From Betaproteobacteria bacterium (GTDB lineage: Bacteria; Pseudomonadota; Gammaproteobacteria; Burkholderiales; Thiobacteraceae): DNA of 47,047 nucleotides. Positions 19,582 to 29,743 of the stretch are shown in pieces. A program made the position numbers and the translations under genes. The notes beneath the pieces were generated by a model. The model was not told where the DNA came from. It saw only the letters and a list, made by a program, of their open reading frames with translations, and did no database searches. The DNA lies in the NCBI GenBank assembly GCA_025361165.1, contig JANYAU010000093.1, positions 1 through 47,047 on the forward strand, in the 5' to 3' direction. Position 1 is the stretch's first letter. Each line of letters opens with the position of its first letter.

Positions 19582-19659
19582 TGGTAGAGGCGTATCGCAC
19601 GCCACGGGAATTAGGGTTAGAATGAGTCCAAATTGTCATTTCCTCGTTAAGGAACAGTC

Positions 19660-21552
19660 TTGAACAACACTTTCAAAACTATCGCTATTTGGCTTGTCAT
19701 CGGGCTGGTGCTCATGACGCTGTTTTCGCAATTCACGGCCAAGCGCAACACGGCTGCTTCAGTGGATTTTTCGTCTTTCATGCAAGACGTGAAGGGCAAA
19801 CAAATTGCCGAGGTGCAAATCGACGGCAACACGGTGCGCGGCAAGCGCCAGGACGGCAGCCGTTTTGTGACCTATGCGCCCAACTATATTTGGCTGGTCG
19901 ATGATTTGCTCAAAAGCGGCGTGAAAATCGAAGCCAAGGCGCCGGAAGAGCAATCCTTGCTCACCAATATTTTCATTTCCTGGTTCCCGATGCTGTTGTT
20001 GATCGGCGTATGGGTATTCTTCATGCGCCAGATGCAAGGCGGCGGGCGCGGCGGCGCGTTTTCGTTCGGCAAGAGCCGGGCGCGCATGCTCGACGAATCC
20101 ACCAACGTCATCACCTTTGCCGATGTGGCGGGTTGCGACGAGGCAAAAGCAGAAGTCTCCGAGTTGGTCGAGTTCCTGCGCGATCCGGGCAAGTTTCAAA
20201 AACTCGGCGGCCGCATTCCGCGCGGTGTGCTGATGGTGGGCAGCCCCGGTACCGGCAAGACGCTCTTGGCCAAAGCCATTGCGGGCGAAGCTAAGGTTCC
20301 TTTCTTCTCCATCTCCGGTTCCGATTTCGTGGAAATGTTTGTCGGCGTGGGTGCGGCGCGGGTGCGCGATATGTTCGAGCAGGCGAAGAAAAGCGCGCCC
20401 TGCATCGTTTTCATCGACGAGATCGACGCCGTGGGCCGCCAGCGTGGTGCAGGCTTGGGTGGCGGCAACGACGAACGCGAACAAACACTGAACCAATTGC
20501 TAGTAGAAATGGACGGCTTCGAAGGCACCGCCGGCGTGATCGTGATCGCTGCCACCAACCGCCCCGATGTGCTCGATCCGGCACTGTTGCGTCCGGGTCG
20601 TTTCGATCGCCAAGTGGTGGTGCCGCTGCCGGATATCCGCGGCCGCGAGCAAATTCTCATGGTGCACATGCGCAAAGTACCGATCGCCCCGGATGTGCGC
20701 GCTGACGTGATCGCGCGCGGCACGCCGGGCATGTCCGGCGCCGATCTGGCTAATTTGGTCAACGAATCGGCATTGTTCGCTGCGCGTAGCAACAAACGCC
20801 TGGTGGACATGGAAGATTTTGAACGCGCTAAAGACAAGATTCTCATGGGCGCCGAGCGCCGCTCGATTGTGATGCCCGAGCACGAACGTCGTAATACGGC
20901 TTATCACGAATCGGGTCACGCGGTGGTGGCGCGGCTTCTGCCCACGACCGACCCGGTGCATAAAGTCACCATCATTCCGCGCGGGCGCGCACTGGGCGTG
21001 ACCATGCAGTTGCCGACCGAAGATCGCTATAGCATGGATCGCGAGCACCTCCTGCAAAACATTTCGGTGTTGTTTGGCGGGCGTATCGCGGAAGAGATTT
21101 TCATGCACCAAATGACCACCGGCGCTTCGAATGACTTCGAACGCGCAACTGAAATGGCGCGGCGCATGGTGACGCAATGGGGTATGTCCGATGCCCTCGG
21201 GACGATGGTGTATGGCGACAACGACGGCGAAGTTTTCCTCGGGCGTTCTATTTCTACGCACAAGAACGTGTCGGAAGCGACGATGCTGAAAGTCGATATG
21301 GAAATCCGCCGCATCATCGACGAGCAATATGCGCTGGCGCGGCGCTTGATCGAAGAAAACCGCGACAAGGTCGAGACCATGGCCAAAGCGCTGCTCGAAT
21401 GGGAAACCATCGACGCCGACCAGGTGAACGACATCATGGAAGGCCGTGCGCCGCGCCCGCCTAAGCCAACGCAACCGCCGGCTCCGCCCTCGCAAAGCAA
21501 TACACCCAGCGCACCACCTGCGCCGACGACCACGCCGGCGGAAGAAGTTTAA
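19660..21552 (+). CDS. ftsH: ATP-dependent zinc metalloprotease FtsH
   Basis: A 630-residue membrane AAA+ protease that degrades misfolded membrane proteins and regulators such as sigma-32 and LpxC. Two transmembrane segments (about 5-24 and 100-121) bracket the periplasmic part. The AAA domain has Walker A GSPGTGKT, Walker [10 protein letters not shown] and the second region of homology [20 protein letters not shown]. The zinc site is HESGH with a distal ligand in [12 protein letters not shown]. The tail is proline-rich. The start is TTG at 19660 behind AAGGAAC; no ATG lies before the first membrane helix. Walker A has Ser where GPPG is usual. Confidence 0.97.
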   Translation: MNNTFKTIAIWLVIGLVLMTLFSQFTAKRNTAASVDFSSFMQDVKGKQIAEVQIDGNTVRGKRQDGSRFVTYAPNYIWLVDDLLKSGVKIEAKAPEEQSLLTNIFISWFPMLLLIGVWVFFMRQMQGGGRGGAFSFGKSRARMLDESTNVITFADVAGCDEAKAEVSELVEFLRDPGKFQKLGGRIPRGVLMVGSPGTGKTLLAKAIAGEAKVPFFSISGSDFVEMFVGVGAARVRDMFEQAKKSAPCIVFIDEIDAVGRQRGAGLGGGNDEREQTLNQLLVEMDGFEGTAGVIVIAATNRPDVLDPALLRPGRFDRQVVVPLPDIRGREQILMVHMRKVPIAPDVRADVIARGTPGMSGADLANLVNESALFAARSNKRLVDMEDFERAKDKILMGAERRSIVMPEHERRNTAYHESGHAVVARLLPTTDPVHKVTIIPRGRALGVTMQLPTEDRYSMDREHLLQNISVLFGGRIAEEIFMHQMTTGASNDFERATEMARRMVTQWGMSDALGTMVYGDNDGEVFLGRSISTHKNVSEATMLKVDMEIRRIIDEQYALARRLIEENRDKVETMAKALLEWETIDADQVNDIMEGRAPRPPKPTQPPAPPSQSNTPSAPPAPTTTPAEEV

Positions 21553-21558
21553 CGGCAG

Positions 21559-21626
21559 TACTGAAGACTGAGGTTTAAGGATTGAGAGGGAAAAGCCTCT
21601 CGGTCTCACTCAGTCCTCCATCCTCT
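21559..21626. repeat. GACTGAGG-type inverted repeat before folP
   Basis: The left arm carries GAAGACTGAGG, TTTAAGGATTGAG and GAGAGG. The right arm in reverse complement carries AGAGGATGGAGGACTGAG, TGAGACC and GAGAGG. GAGAGG (21584-21589) and CCTCTC (21596-21601) close the hairpin over a six-base loop. The right arm ends directly at the folP ATG, so the bases before that start are CCTCC-like rather than a GGAGG ribosome site. Confidence 0.7.
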
Positions 21627-22454
21627 ATGTTCTCTTGCGGCCGTTTTACCTTCTCCCTCTCCCGCCCGCTTATCATGGGCATCGTCAATGTCACGCCCGA
21701 TTCGTTTTCCGACGGCGGCCATTTCCGAGATGCCAAACACGCCATTGAATATGCTCTCCAACTGATAGAACAAGGCGCGGATCTGCTCGACATCGGCGGG
21801 GAATCTACCCGGCCCAATGCGGCCCCGGTACCGGAAAAAGAGGAGCTGGCGCGCGTGTTGCCGGTGCTGGAAGGCCTGCGTGATACGGGCGTGGCGCTGT
21901 CAATCGATACCCAAAAACCTGCTGTCATGCGTGCCGCTATCGAAGTGGGTGCGGATATGGTGAACGACGTGAACGCACTGCAATCACCCGGTGCGCTGGC
22001 GGCGGTGGCGGATTCAACTGTCGCGGTGTGCTTGATGCATAAGCAGGGCGACCCGCAAACCATGCAACAGCTCCCTTTGTATTACGATGTGGCGGCCGAA
22101 GTGCGGGCTTTTCTGCAAGCGCGGCTGCAAGTCGCACAGGCAGCGGGCATTGCGCGCGAGCGCTTGGTAATTGATCCCGGGTTTGGTTTCGGCAAGAATC
22201 TTGAGCATAATGTCACCCTGCTCAGACAATTTCATGCACTGACCGATCTCGGCGTGCCGGTGTTGGCGGGCCTGTCGCGTAAATCCATGCTCGGCAAACT
22301 CGCTGGTCTGGAAGTGCATGAACGGGTGCATGCCAGTGTCGCGGCCGCGGTGCTGGCGCTGATGAAGGGTGCGAAGATAGTCAGGGTGCACGATGTGAAG
22401 GCGACGCATGATGCGCTTGCAATCGTTAACGCAATAGAGGGATGGCATGAGTAG
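21627..22454 (+). CDS. folP: Dihydropteroate synthase
   Basis: A 275-residue DHPS joining p-aminobenzoate to the pterin diphosphate in folate synthesis; the sulfonamide target. Seen: [79 protein letters not shown] and [14 protein letters not shown] start it at the ATG at 21627; the ORF-track start (TTG at 21582) is inside the palindromic repeat. No Shine-Dalgarno sequence precedes the ATG. It overlaps glmM by eight bases, as in the conserved ftsH-folP-glmM order. Confidence 0.96.
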   Translation: MFSCGRFTFSLSRPLIMGIVNVTPDSFSDGGHFRDAKHAIEYALQLIEQGADLLDIGGESTRPNAAPVPEKEELARVLPVLEGLRDTGVALSIDTQKPAVMRAAIEVGADMVNDVNALQSPGALAAVADSTVAVCLMHKQGDPQTMQQLPLYYDVAAEVRAFLQARLQVAQAAGIARERLVIDPGFGFGKNLEHNVTLLRQFHALTDLGVPVLAGLSRKSMLGKLAGLEVHERVHASVAAAVLALMKGAKIVRVHDVKATHDALAIVNAIEGWHE

Positions 22455-23808
22455 AAAATATTTCGGCACTGACGGCGTGCGCGGGCGGGTAGGCGAAGCG
22501 CCGATTACGCCTGATTTTGTGATGCGGCTGGGCTACGCTGCAGGGCGTATTTTGGCGGGCGGTGACCGGCGCGTGCGCGGCGAACGGCCTAGCGTCATCA
22601 TCGGCAAGGACACGCGTATTTCCGGCTATATGTTGGAATCCGCGCTCGAAGCGGGCTTATCGGCGGCGGGGGTAGACGTGCTGCTGGTGGGGCCGATGCC
22701 GACGCCGGCAGTGGCGTATCTCACGCGTGCCCTGCGCTGCCAGGCGGGCGTTGTCATTTCCGCTTCGCACAATCCTTATCCCGACAACGGCATCAAATTT
22801 TTTGGCCCGAGCGGCATGAAACTGGCGGACAAAGTCGAGCGCGCGATCGAAGCCGGTCTTGACGAACCCTTGTACTGCATGCCCTCAGATAAGCTGGGCA
22901 AAGCGCGGCGTATTGATGATGCCGACGGACGCTATATTGAGTTCTGTAAAAGCACGTTTCCGAATGAACTGGATTTGCGCGGCATGCGCATCGTGTTGGA
23001 TTGCGGCCACGGCGCGACTTACCACATCGCGCCGTCTGTGTTCCACGAGCTGGGCGCGGAAGTCATTGCCATCGGCGTCAAACCGGACGGGCTCAACATC
23101 AATCTCGACTGCGGTTCGACGCATCCCGAAGCTTTGCAGCGTGCGGTGCGCGAAAACCAAGCCGATCTCGGCATTGCCTTCGACGGCGACGGCGACCGGG
23201 TGATGATGGTCGATGCCGACGGCACGCTCTACGACGGCGATCTCATGCTCTATATCATCGCGCATTATCGCGCTAAGCAGGGTTTGCTCAAGGGCGGTGT
23301 GGTGGGCACAGTGATGAGCAATCTCGGCCTGGAACACGCCTTCGACAAAAATAAAATCCCGTTTGCGCGCGCCGCGGTGGGCGACCGCTACGTGCTAGAG
23401 GTGCTGGAAGAGAAAGGCTGGCAATTGGGCGGCGAATCCTCCGGTCATATTATTTGCCGTGACAAACACAGTACCGGCGACGGCATTATTTCTGCATTGC
23501 AAGTGCTGCATGCGCTACGCGCCGGCAAGCGCACACTGAAAGAAGCGGCCAAGGACGTCACCGTCTATCCGCAAGTGTTGATCAATGTGCCGATCAACAA
23601 GGGCTTTGATTTCCGCGATAGTATTCCGGTGCAAGCGCTGTTGGTCGAGGCCGATACCACGCTCAGAGGCAATGGCCGCGTGCTGTTGCGCAACTCCGGC
23701 ACCGAGCCGGTGTTACGCGTGATGGTGGAAGGCAAGGATTCCAGCGTGGTACAGCAGTGGGCGAAGAGACTCGCCGCGTGTATAGAAGAGTCTGCGCAAA
23801 TCGCCTAA
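22447..23808 (+). CDS. glmM: Phosphoglucosamine mutase
   Basis: A 453-residue GlmM interconverting glucosamine 6- and 1-phosphate for UDP-GlcNAc, peptidoglycan and LPS. The N-terminus [16 protein letters not shown], the catalytic phosphoserine loop [18 protein letters not shown], the metal-binding [11 protein letters not shown], the sugar-binding GGESSGH and the phosphate-binding [15 protein letters not shown] are all present. Length is slightly over the E. coli protein. The ATG overlaps the end of folP, so translation is probably coupled. A hairpin follows two bases after the stop. Confidence 0.97.
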   Translation: MSRKYFGTDGVRGRVGEAPITPDFVMRLGYAAGRILAGGDRRVRGERPSVIIGKDTRISGYMLESALEAGLSAAGVDVLLVGPMPTPAVAYLTRALRCQAGVVISASHNPYPDNGIKFFGPSGMKLADKVERAIEAGLDEPLYCMPSDKLGKARRIDDADGRYIEFCKSTFPNELDLRGMRIVLDCGHGATYHIAPSVFHELGAEVIAIGVKPDGLNINLDCGSTHPEALQRAVRENQADLGIAFDGDGDRVMMVDADGTLYDGDLMLYIIAHYRAKQGLLKGGVVGTVMSNLGLEHAFDKNKIPFARAAVGDRYVLEVLEEKGWQLGGESSGHIICRDKHSTGDGIISALQVLHALRAGKRTLKEAAKDVTVYPQVLINVPINKGFDFRDSIPVQALLVEADTTLRGNGRVLLRNSGTEPVLRVMVEGKDSSVVQQWAKRLAACIEESAQIA

Positions 23809-23810
23809 TT

Positions 23811-23839
23811 TTCCGCCTCCTGTTGCAAGGGAGGCGGAA
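23811..23839. terminator. Hairpin between convergent glmM and glnE
   Basis: TTCCGCCTCC (23811-23820) pairs perfectly with GGAGGCGGAA (23830-23839) over ten bases around a nine-base loop. It fills the whole gap between the two stop codons. No T-run follows on either strand, so as an intrinsic terminator it is atypical. Confidence 0.55.
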
Positions 23840-26497
23840 TTACCCCAGCAAAGTACCCCACAAGGTTTTTACGCCGGCTATATGCCGCGCCACATGCTCA
23901 GGCGCTACGCGTGCTTCACGCTTTCCCTGCATGCGCTGATGGTGTTGCAGGGTTCTGAATTCGCGATAGGCGGCACGCACCGCTTCCGCCGTTTCTTGCG
24001 CGACTAAATCATATTCCGCCGCGCGCGCAAGCAGCGCCAGGTTGCCAATATTGTCGGCAAGGCTGGGGTAGGCATGCGCGTGCGCTAGCACCAAATATTG
24101 CACTAAGAATTCGATATCGATAATTCCACCCGGATCGTGCTTCAGGTCGAACCAGGCGCTCTTGTTGGGATGCGCATCGCGCATTTTTTCGCGCATGGCA
24201 GATACTTCTTGGCGCAGGGCCGCGGCATCGCGTGACAGACAGACGATCTTGCGCCGGATGCGCTCGAACGCTGTGCCGATGTGTGCGTCACCCGCAACGA
24301 AGCGTGCCCGGGTGAGCGCTTGATGTTCCCAAACCCAGGCTTTTTCTTGCTGATACTGTTCGAATGCCGCGATAGAGCTGACCATTAATCCGGATGCGCC
24401 ATCCGGTCGTAGACGTAAATCGGTTTCATACAGAATGCCCGCGGGGGTGAGGGTGGTAAGCCAGCTATTGATGCGTTGCGCTAGCCGCGCATAATTTTCC
24501 GGCGCGGCGTCATCAGCGTCATCGTACAGAAATACAATGTCGAGATCAGAAGCATAACCGAACTCCTTACCCCCCAATTTGCCGTAGCCGATGATAGCGA
24601 AACCTGGCGTATCCCTATGCTTGCGTGTGAGCGAAGCCCAAGCTAAGCGCAGCACTTCTTTCAAAATACATTCGGCTAAGGCAGTGAGCTCGTCGCTGTG
24701 TATCTCAATCGGCAGCACGCCTTCCAAATCTTGCGCCAAGAGATGAAATGTCTGCGCATGTTTGAAGTGGCGCAAGGTATCCATCTCGCGCTCGGTGCCA
24801 GGAAAATCGTTCAATTCTTCGCGTAAGCGCTGGGCGAGCAGTGGCCAATCGCGCTTTTCCATCAGTGCGTGCGTGTCAAGCAACTCGTCGAGCAGCAGCG
24901 GGTGCTGCGTTAAATAATCCGCTGCCCAGGGGCTCGCGCTACAAACCCGTGCAACATGGGTGAGGGTGTTGGGATATTCGGCCAGGAGCGCAAGATAGGA
25001 TTCGCGGCGACTGATGGCTTCCATGAGGGTGATCATGCGCGCGAGTGTTTCGCTGCCTGCGCCATGGTGCGCGGCTTCTACAATGATGCGCGGCATCAAG
25101 GCATCGAAGCGTGCACGGCTTTCGGTGGGTAGATTGCGATAGCGCTGGCTGTGTTTCACGCGATCAAGTTGTCCGGCGGCCGCAGCGGAATCGGTATAGC
25201 CTAATTGCGCCAGGGCTTCGCTGGCGTCTTCTTCTTTATTCCAGGGCGACGCTTCATCGATAGCTTGCTCGCCGGTGGAAAAAATTTGTTCGAAATACGT
25301 TTCGACCAAGGTGCGCTGAGTATCGAGCAGGCGTTTAAATTCCTCCCAATGACTTGCGCCCATGGCTTGCGCAATCAACGCACGGTCAGTGTCCGAAACA
25401 GGTAAAGCTTGGGTTTGCGCATCATCGAGATACTGTAGGCGATGCTCTAGATTACGTAACAGCGTATATGCCGCATGCAGCTCCCGCACCGTTTTCGCTG
25501 GTAGCAGATTGCGTGCGCCAATGGCATCCAGCGTGGCGCGCGTGGGGCGCAATTGCAGCCCGGCTTCCTTTCCGCCGCGAATCAATTGAAATACTTGGGC
25601 GATGAACTCGACCTCGCGAATGCCGCCGGGGCCGAGTTTGATGTTGTCCGCCAGCTCGCGCCGTGCGACTTCGCGCCGGATTTGCGCGTGCAGGCCGCGC
25701 ATCGAAGCGAATGCACCGTAGTCGAGATATTTGCGATAGACAAAAGGGCGTACCAATTCGTTCAAGCCCGTGGCATCGCCGCTCAGGGCGCGGCCTTTGA
25801 TCCACGCGTAGCGTTCCCACTCGCGGCCCTGGGTGAGGAAATACTGTTCCAGCATGGCGAAGCTCGATACCACCGGGCCGCTCTCGCCATACGGCCGCAA
25901 TCTTAAATCCACGCGAAACACGTAGCCCTCGGGCGTAAGTTCGGACAGCGCTTGAGTGAGCTTCTGGCCGAGCAGGGTAAAGTATTCGTGGTTGGAACGC
26001 GTAGTGGGGCCGCTGCTTGCGCCGTCTTCCGGATAGAGGTAAATCAAATCTACATCGGACGAGACATTGAGTTCACCGCCGCCCAGCTTGCCCATGGCGA
26101 CCACGATCAAATTTTGCTGCTTACCGGACTCTTCGCCGATGGGTGCGCCATAGCTTTGTTGCAGCCAGTGATCGAGATGCCCTAGCGCTTCTTGGATCGC
26201 CAATTCGGCCAACTGGGTGATGCTGGTCATGACTTCGCCCAGATCGGCGCGCCCAGATAAATCGCGTACCATCAGCCGCAACACTACGCGCTTCTTTAAC
26301 GCCCGCAGTGCGCGTTTCAGGCTGGTTTCGTCGCTGATAGCCTGTGCGGCGAGGAAGGCTTGCATCTCGTCACGTTCGAAGGGGCGCTCCAGTCCGGCGT
26401 GCAATTCGTCGCGCAAAGCCGGCTCGGCGGCGAGCAACCGCTGGCCATAACGAGTATGGCGCAGTGCGGCATCAATCAAGGTATCAAGCGCAGGCAT
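23840..26497 (-). CDS. glnE: Bifunctional glutamine synthetase adenylyltransferase/deadenylase
   Basis: An 885-residue GlnE that adds and removes AMP on glutamine synthetase in response to PII and glutamine. Two nucleotidyltransferase halves are seen: VAMGKLGGGELNVSSDVDLI in the N-terminal deadenylase half and IGYGKLGGKEFGYASDLDIV in the C-terminal adenylylase half, each followed by RVDLRLRPYG- or TDLRLRPDGA-type segments and GGIREVEF or GGIIDIEF. It is somewhat shorter than the E. coli enzyme (about 945). I use the ATG at 26497; the ORF-track start is a TTG two codons upstream. It is divergent from acs. Confidence 0.96.
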   Translation of the reverse strand: MPALDTLIDAALRHTRYGQRLLAAEPALRDELHAGLERPFERDEMQAFLAAQAISDETSLKRALRALKKRVVLRLMVRDLSGRADLGEVMTSITQLAELAIQEALGHLDHWLQQSYGAPIGEESGKQQNLIVVAMGKLGGGELNVSSDVDLIYLYPEDGASSGPTTRSNHEYFTLLGQKLTQALSELTPEGYVFRVDLRLRPYGESGPVVSSFAMLEQYFLTQGREWERYAWIKGRALSGDATGLNELVRPFVYRKYLDYGAFASMRGLHAQIRREVARRELADNIKLGPGGIREVEFIAQVFQLIRGGKEAGLQLRPTRATLDAIGARNLLPAKTVRELHAAYTLLRNLEHRLQYLDDAQTQALPVSDTDRALIAQAMGASHWEEFKRLLDTQRTLVETYFEQIFSTGEQAIDEASPWNKEEDASEALAQLGYTDSAAAAGQLDRVKHSQRYRNLPTESRARFDALMPRIIVEAAHHGAGSETLARMITLMEAISRRESYLALLAEYPNTLTHVARVCSASPWAADYLTQHPLLLDELLDTHALMEKRDWPLLAQRLREELNDFPGTEREMDTLRHFKHAQTFHLLAQDLEGVLPIEIHSDELTALAECILKEVLRLAWASLTRKHRDTPGFAIIGYGKLGGKEFGYASDLDIVFLYDDADDAAPENYARLAQRINSWLTTLTPAGILYETDLRLRPDGASGLMVSSIAAFEQYQQEKAWVWEHQALTRARFVAGDAHIGTAFERIRRKIVCLSRDAAALRQEVSAMREKMRDAHPNKSAWFDLKHDPGGIIDIEFLVQYLVLAHAHAYPSLADNIGNLALLARAAEYDLVAQETAEAVRAAYREFRTLQHHQRMQGKREARVAPEHVARHIAGVKTLWGTLLG

Positions 26498-26578
26498 CGG
26501 CAAGAAGCATCTTTTGGTAAGATAGCAGGAACCTAATTCTATGCGGTTTAGCCTAGAACAAGAACTATTGGAGGCCTT

Positions 26579-28546
26579 ATGGCAAACATCGAATCTGTAT
26601 TGAACGAAAATCGCTTATTCCCCCCGAGCGAGGCTTTCAAAAAAAATGCGACTGTTTCCGGCATCGCGGCGTATCAGGCTTTGTGTAAAGAGGCAGAGCA
26701 GGATTACGAAGGATTCTGGGCCAAACGTGCGCGCGACTGGATTCAATGGCACAAGCCGTTTACGCAGACCTTAGACGAGCACGACGCACCGTTTTATAAA
26801 TGGTTCTACGATGGCGAGCTGAATGTCTCCGCCAACTGTCTCGACCAGCATCTGCAATCGCAACCGAATAAAACGGCGATCATCTTCGAAGCTGACGATG
26901 GCAAAGTCACTACCGTCACTTACAAAATATTGCATCAGCGCGTGTGCCAATTCGCGAACGGCTTGAAATCCATCGGCGTGCAGTTGGGTGACCGCGTCAT
27001 CATCTACATGCCAATGAGCATCGAGGCGGTGGTGGCGATGCAAGCCTGTGCCCGCATCGGCGCGATACATTCGGTGGTGTTCGGCGGCTTCTCCGCGAAG
27101 AGTCTGCATGAACGCATCATCGACGCCGGCGCGAAAGTGGTGATCAGCGCCGACGAAGGCTTGCGCGGCGGCAAAAGCGTGCGCTTGAAAGATGCTGTGG
27201 ATGAAGCGATCGCTATGGGCGGCTGCACGACGCTCGAAAAAGTCGTGGTGTATAAGCGCACCGGCAATACGGTCCACTGGAACGCCCAGCATGATGTGTG
27301 GTGGTGTGATCTCACCCAAGGTCAGTCTGAAGTATGCGAGCCGGCCTGGGTGAATGCCGAACATCCTCTGTTCATTCTTTACACCTCCGGATCCACCGGC
27401 AAACCCAAAGGCGTGCAACATGCCAGCGCTGGTTATTTGCTGGGCGCGATCCTGTCCATGAAGTGGGTCTTCGACTACAAACCGGACGACATCTACTGGT
27501 GCACCGCCGACGTGGGTTGGATCACCGGTCACACTTATGTCGCCTATGGGCCCTTGGCGCTGGGCGCGACCCTATTCATGTTCGAAGGCATTCCCACTTA
27601 TCCGCATCCGGGCCGGTTTTGGGAATTGATCCAGAAACACAAAGTGACGACGTTTTACACCGCGCCCACCGCGATCCGCTCCTTGATCAAACTCGGTTCC
27701 GATTTGCCCAGGCAATACGATCTCTCCTCGTTGCGCTTGCTCGGTACCGTGGGCGAGCCGATCAACCCCGAAGCGTGGATCTGGTATCACGAAGTCGTGG
27801 GCCAAGCCCGCTGCCCCATCGTCGATACCTGGTGGCAAACCGAAACCGGCTGCAACATGATCTCGCCCTTGCCGGGTGCGGTGCCGACCAAACCTGGCTC
27901 ATGTACCTTGCCGCTACCGGGCATTCAAGCCGATATCGTCGATGAACACGGCGGCCCGGTGGAAAAAGGCCAAGGCGGTTATCTCGTCATCAAGCGCCCC
28001 TTCCCCTCGCTGCTGCGCACACTATGGGGTGACCCGGAGCGCTTCAAGAAAACCTATTTCCCGCCGGAAATGGGCGGCAAAACCTATCTCGCCGGCGACT
28101 CGGCGCACCGCGATCAAGACGGCTACTTCTGGATCATGGGCCGCATCGATGACGTGCTGAATGTCTCCGGCCATCGTTTAGGCAGCATGGAAATCGAATC
28201 CGCACTGGTGGCCAATGCGCTGGTGGCGGAAGCTGCCGTGGTCGGCAAGCCGCATGAGATCAAAGGCGAAGCGGTCGTGGCTTTTGTAGTGCTCAAAGGC
28301 ATACGCCCCGAAGGCGATGCTGCGAAAAAAATCGTCGCCGAATTGCGCGATTGGGTCGCAAAAGAAATTGGCCCCATCGCCAAACCGGACGAAATTCGCT
28401 TCGGCGACAATCTGCCTAAAACGCGCTCGGGAAAAATCATGCGGCGCTTGTTGCGGGCCATCGCCAAGGGTGAGGAGATCACGCAGGATATTTCGACGCT
28501 GGAAAATCCGGCGATTCTAGAGCAGTTGAAACAAACGGTCGTTTAG
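26579..28546 (+). CDS. acs: Acetyl-CoA synthetase
   Basis: A 655-residue AMP-forming acetate-CoA ligase. The adenylate-forming motif [40 protein letters not shown] and [20 protein letters not shown] are seen. [16 protein letters not shown] forms the hinge to the small domain, and the conserved lysine lies in [14 protein letters not shown], the site usually controlled by acetylation. Length is standard. GGAGG lies immediately upstream of the ATG at good spacing. The gene stands alone, divergent from glnE and convergent with the bactofilin, with a hairpin after it. Confidence 0.98.
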   Translation: MANIESVLNENRLFPPSEAFKKNATVSGIAAYQALCKEAEQDYEGFWAKRARDWIQWHKPFTQTLDEHDAPFYKWFYDGELNVSANCLDQHLQSQPNKTAIIFEADDGKVTTVTYKILHQRVCQFANGLKSIGVQLGDRVIIYMPMSIEAVVAMQACARIGAIHSVVFGGFSAKSLHERIIDAGAKVVISADEGLRGGKSVRLKDAVDEAIAMGGCTTLEKVVVYKRTGNTVHWNAQHDVWWCDLTQGQSEVCEPAWVNAEHPLFILYTSGSTGKPKGVQHASAGYLLGAILSMKWVFDYKPDDIYWCTADVGWITGHTYVAYGPLALGATLFMFEGIPTYPHPGRFWELIQKHKVTTFYTAPTAIRSLIKLGSDLPRQYDLSSLRLLGTVGEPINPEAWIWYHEVVGQARCPIVDTWWQTETGCNMISPLPGAVPTKPGSCTLPLPGIQADIVDEHGGPVEKGQGGYLVIKRPFPSLLRTLWGDPERFKKTYFPPEMGGKTYLAGDSAHRDQDGYFWIMGRIDDVLNVSGHRLGSMEIESALVANALVAEAAVVGKPHEIKGEAVVAFVVLKGIRPEGDAAKKIVAELRDWVAKEIGPIAKPDEIRFGDNLPKTRSGKIMRRLLRAIAKGEEITQDISTLENPAILEQLKQTVV

Positions 28547-28582
28547 TCTTAAGCGACAAGGCGACTTCCCCCTGGGGAGTTG

Positions 28583-28616
28583 CGAGCCCCTTTTGCCACA
28601 TTGGAAAAGGGGCTCG
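28583..28616. terminator. Bidirectional hairpin terminator, acs / bactofilin
   Basis: CGAGCCCCTTTT (28583-28594) pairs perfectly with AAAAGGGGCTCG (28605-28616) over 12 bases with a ten-base loop. The T-run is within the stem rather than after it. A smaller hairpin with a CCCC/GGGG core lies just before it (28564-28580). Placed between convergent genes, so probably serves both. Confidence 0.7.
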
Positions 28617-28623
28617 ATTGAGA

Positions 28624-29217
28624 TTAGCGCCGGCCTACCGAATTTCGCGCAAATCCTAACGACTCGGGCGTGATCTCAGGCGGGGCGGCTTCGTGTTTTG
28701 GCAAGCTAGTCTGCGTTGCGTTGACGGGATCCGCAGCACGGGAGGTTGCGGTGGCCTCGGTGAGCAAACCAATATCACCTGAAATGACGCCGCCTTGCTC
28801 TATGGTTACCGTGCCGTAACGAATCTTGCCCTTTACTTTCCCGGTCGAGCGGATGACGAGATGTTCGCGGACGGTGAGTTCGCCATCGAATAGCCCGCCC
28901 ACTTCCGCGATGTCGATTTCCGCTTTGCCGACGAACACGCCGCTCTCCGAGATGCGGATTTGGCGGCTATTCATTGCGGCTTCTACCCGGCCTTCCACCA
29001 CCAAGATGTCGCAGTTGGTGATTTCAGCACCTTGCAGTTTAATATTCGGCCCGACGATCAATTGGTTTCCTTCTTCTTTCACTGCTGGTTTGGCTGCCTC
29101 CGGTTGCGTAAGGGGTAGCGGCGCAGTACTTGGCAGTTCGCTTTTCGGTGCTTCGGGTGTTGGCGCGCGGGGAATGTTCGACCTGAAGGGTTCGGACTGC
29201 ATATACTTTTTCAACAT
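28624..29217 (-). CDS. Bactofilin-family polymer-forming protein
   Basis: A 197-residue protein. Residues 1-50 are a proline-rich disordered segment. Residues of about 52-150 are the bactofilin (DUF583) beta-helix, with short repeats such as LIVGPNIKLQGAEITNCDIL, VVEGRVEAAM, EIDIAEVGGLFDGELTV and VKGKIRYGTVTIEQGGVISG. The tail is again proline- and alanine-rich. Bactofilins self-assemble into filaments without nucleotides and often scaffold cell-wall or polar proteins; no M23 peptidase partner is adjacent here. The start is supported by GGAG ten bases upstream. Its own 5' side carries strong small hairpins. Confidence 0.85.
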   Translation of the reverse strand: MLKKYMQSEPFRSNIPRAPTPEAPKSELPSTAPLPLTQPEAAKPAVKEEGNQLIVGPNIKLQGAEITNCDILVVEGRVEAAMNSRQIRISESGVFVGKAEIDIAEVGGLFDGELTVREHLVIRSTGKVKGKIRYGTVTIEQGGVISGDIGLLTEATATSRAADPVNATQTSLPKHEAAPPEITPESLGFARNSVGRR

Positions 29218-29710
29218 GGGACGACTTCTCCTCGGTGATGTTTCGGTTAGGTATGTGCATTGCGATGCCGGATCGCATTGCTCCTAAGCGCATCGCAAGA
29301 TATATGCCATTGCATACCGTGCAAGCGATTCAGCTGCTTGGCGAAATCGCCCAGTGTTTACGCGCGATTTTTACCTAAATTTGTCGCTGCTCGACGACAG
29401 CTTTTTCTGTGTGTTGACGCCTGGCTCTTAAGAAACAGACGGATAGTCTGGATACAGCGTGTCGTCGATTAGCGACGTGCTTTAGCGGTAGGTAAAAATC
29501 ATTTTCGAGCTACACCCGTGAGCGAAGATAGGCAGCGCCTATTTCATGCATGACGACGTGTGGCGATGGCGTGTTGCCTAAATGCGTGAATTGCTTGTCA
29601 CGCAAGAAGTGGTGCCCACCATGAGAAAAATATAGGCAGTAGCAACCGTATTACTTTATGTACCCCTGATTTGACGCCAGCGCGCAGCATCCGGGAGGCC
29701 TAGCGCGAGT
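29218..29710. other. Long gene-free region upstream of rpsF, rich in hairpins
   Basis: No convincing gene is visible; the 70-residue ORF at 29260-29472 has no recognisable protein character and crosses the hairpins. Structure seen: TGCGAT/ATCGCA at 29261-29277, extending to nine pairs with one mismatch; a 135-base imperfect hairpin (separate entry); ATAGGC/GCCTAT at 29528-29542; GCGTGA/TCACGC at 29584-29603. Such density suggests RNA-level or mobile-element function. Confidence 0.5.
29366..29500. repeat. 135-base imperfect hairpin element with perfect 12-base ends
   Basis: GATTTTTACCTA (29366-29377) is the exact reverse complement of TAGGTAAAAATC (29489-29500). Inside, GTCGCT (29383-29388) pairs with AGCGAC (29471-29476), and TCGACGACA (29391-29399) pairs with TGTCGTCGA (29460-29468). 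An inner hairpin CAGAC-GGATA-GTCTG sits at 29436-29450. That is 27 pairs in the long stem. It could be a structured non-coding RNA or a miniature inverted-repeat element; no transposase is nearby and no target-site duplication is obvious. Confidence 0.6.
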
Positions 29711-29739
29711 TTGCAAAATACCCGGTAAATCAGTATAAT
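29711..29739 (+). promoter_or_regulatory. Promoter of the rpsF operon
   Basis: TTGCAA (29711-29716), exactly 17 bases, TATAAT (29734-29739), followed by a GC-rich discriminator GCGCGGC. A GC-rich discriminator is a known feature of stringently controlled promoters. The start is expected near 29745, leaving a leader of roughly 100 bases. Confidence 0.8.
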
Positions 29740-29743
29740 GCGC

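Noticed and set aside
29260-29472. 70-residue ORF in the gap before rpsF
   Set aside because: No protein character, no ribosome site, and it overlaps the hairpin element.
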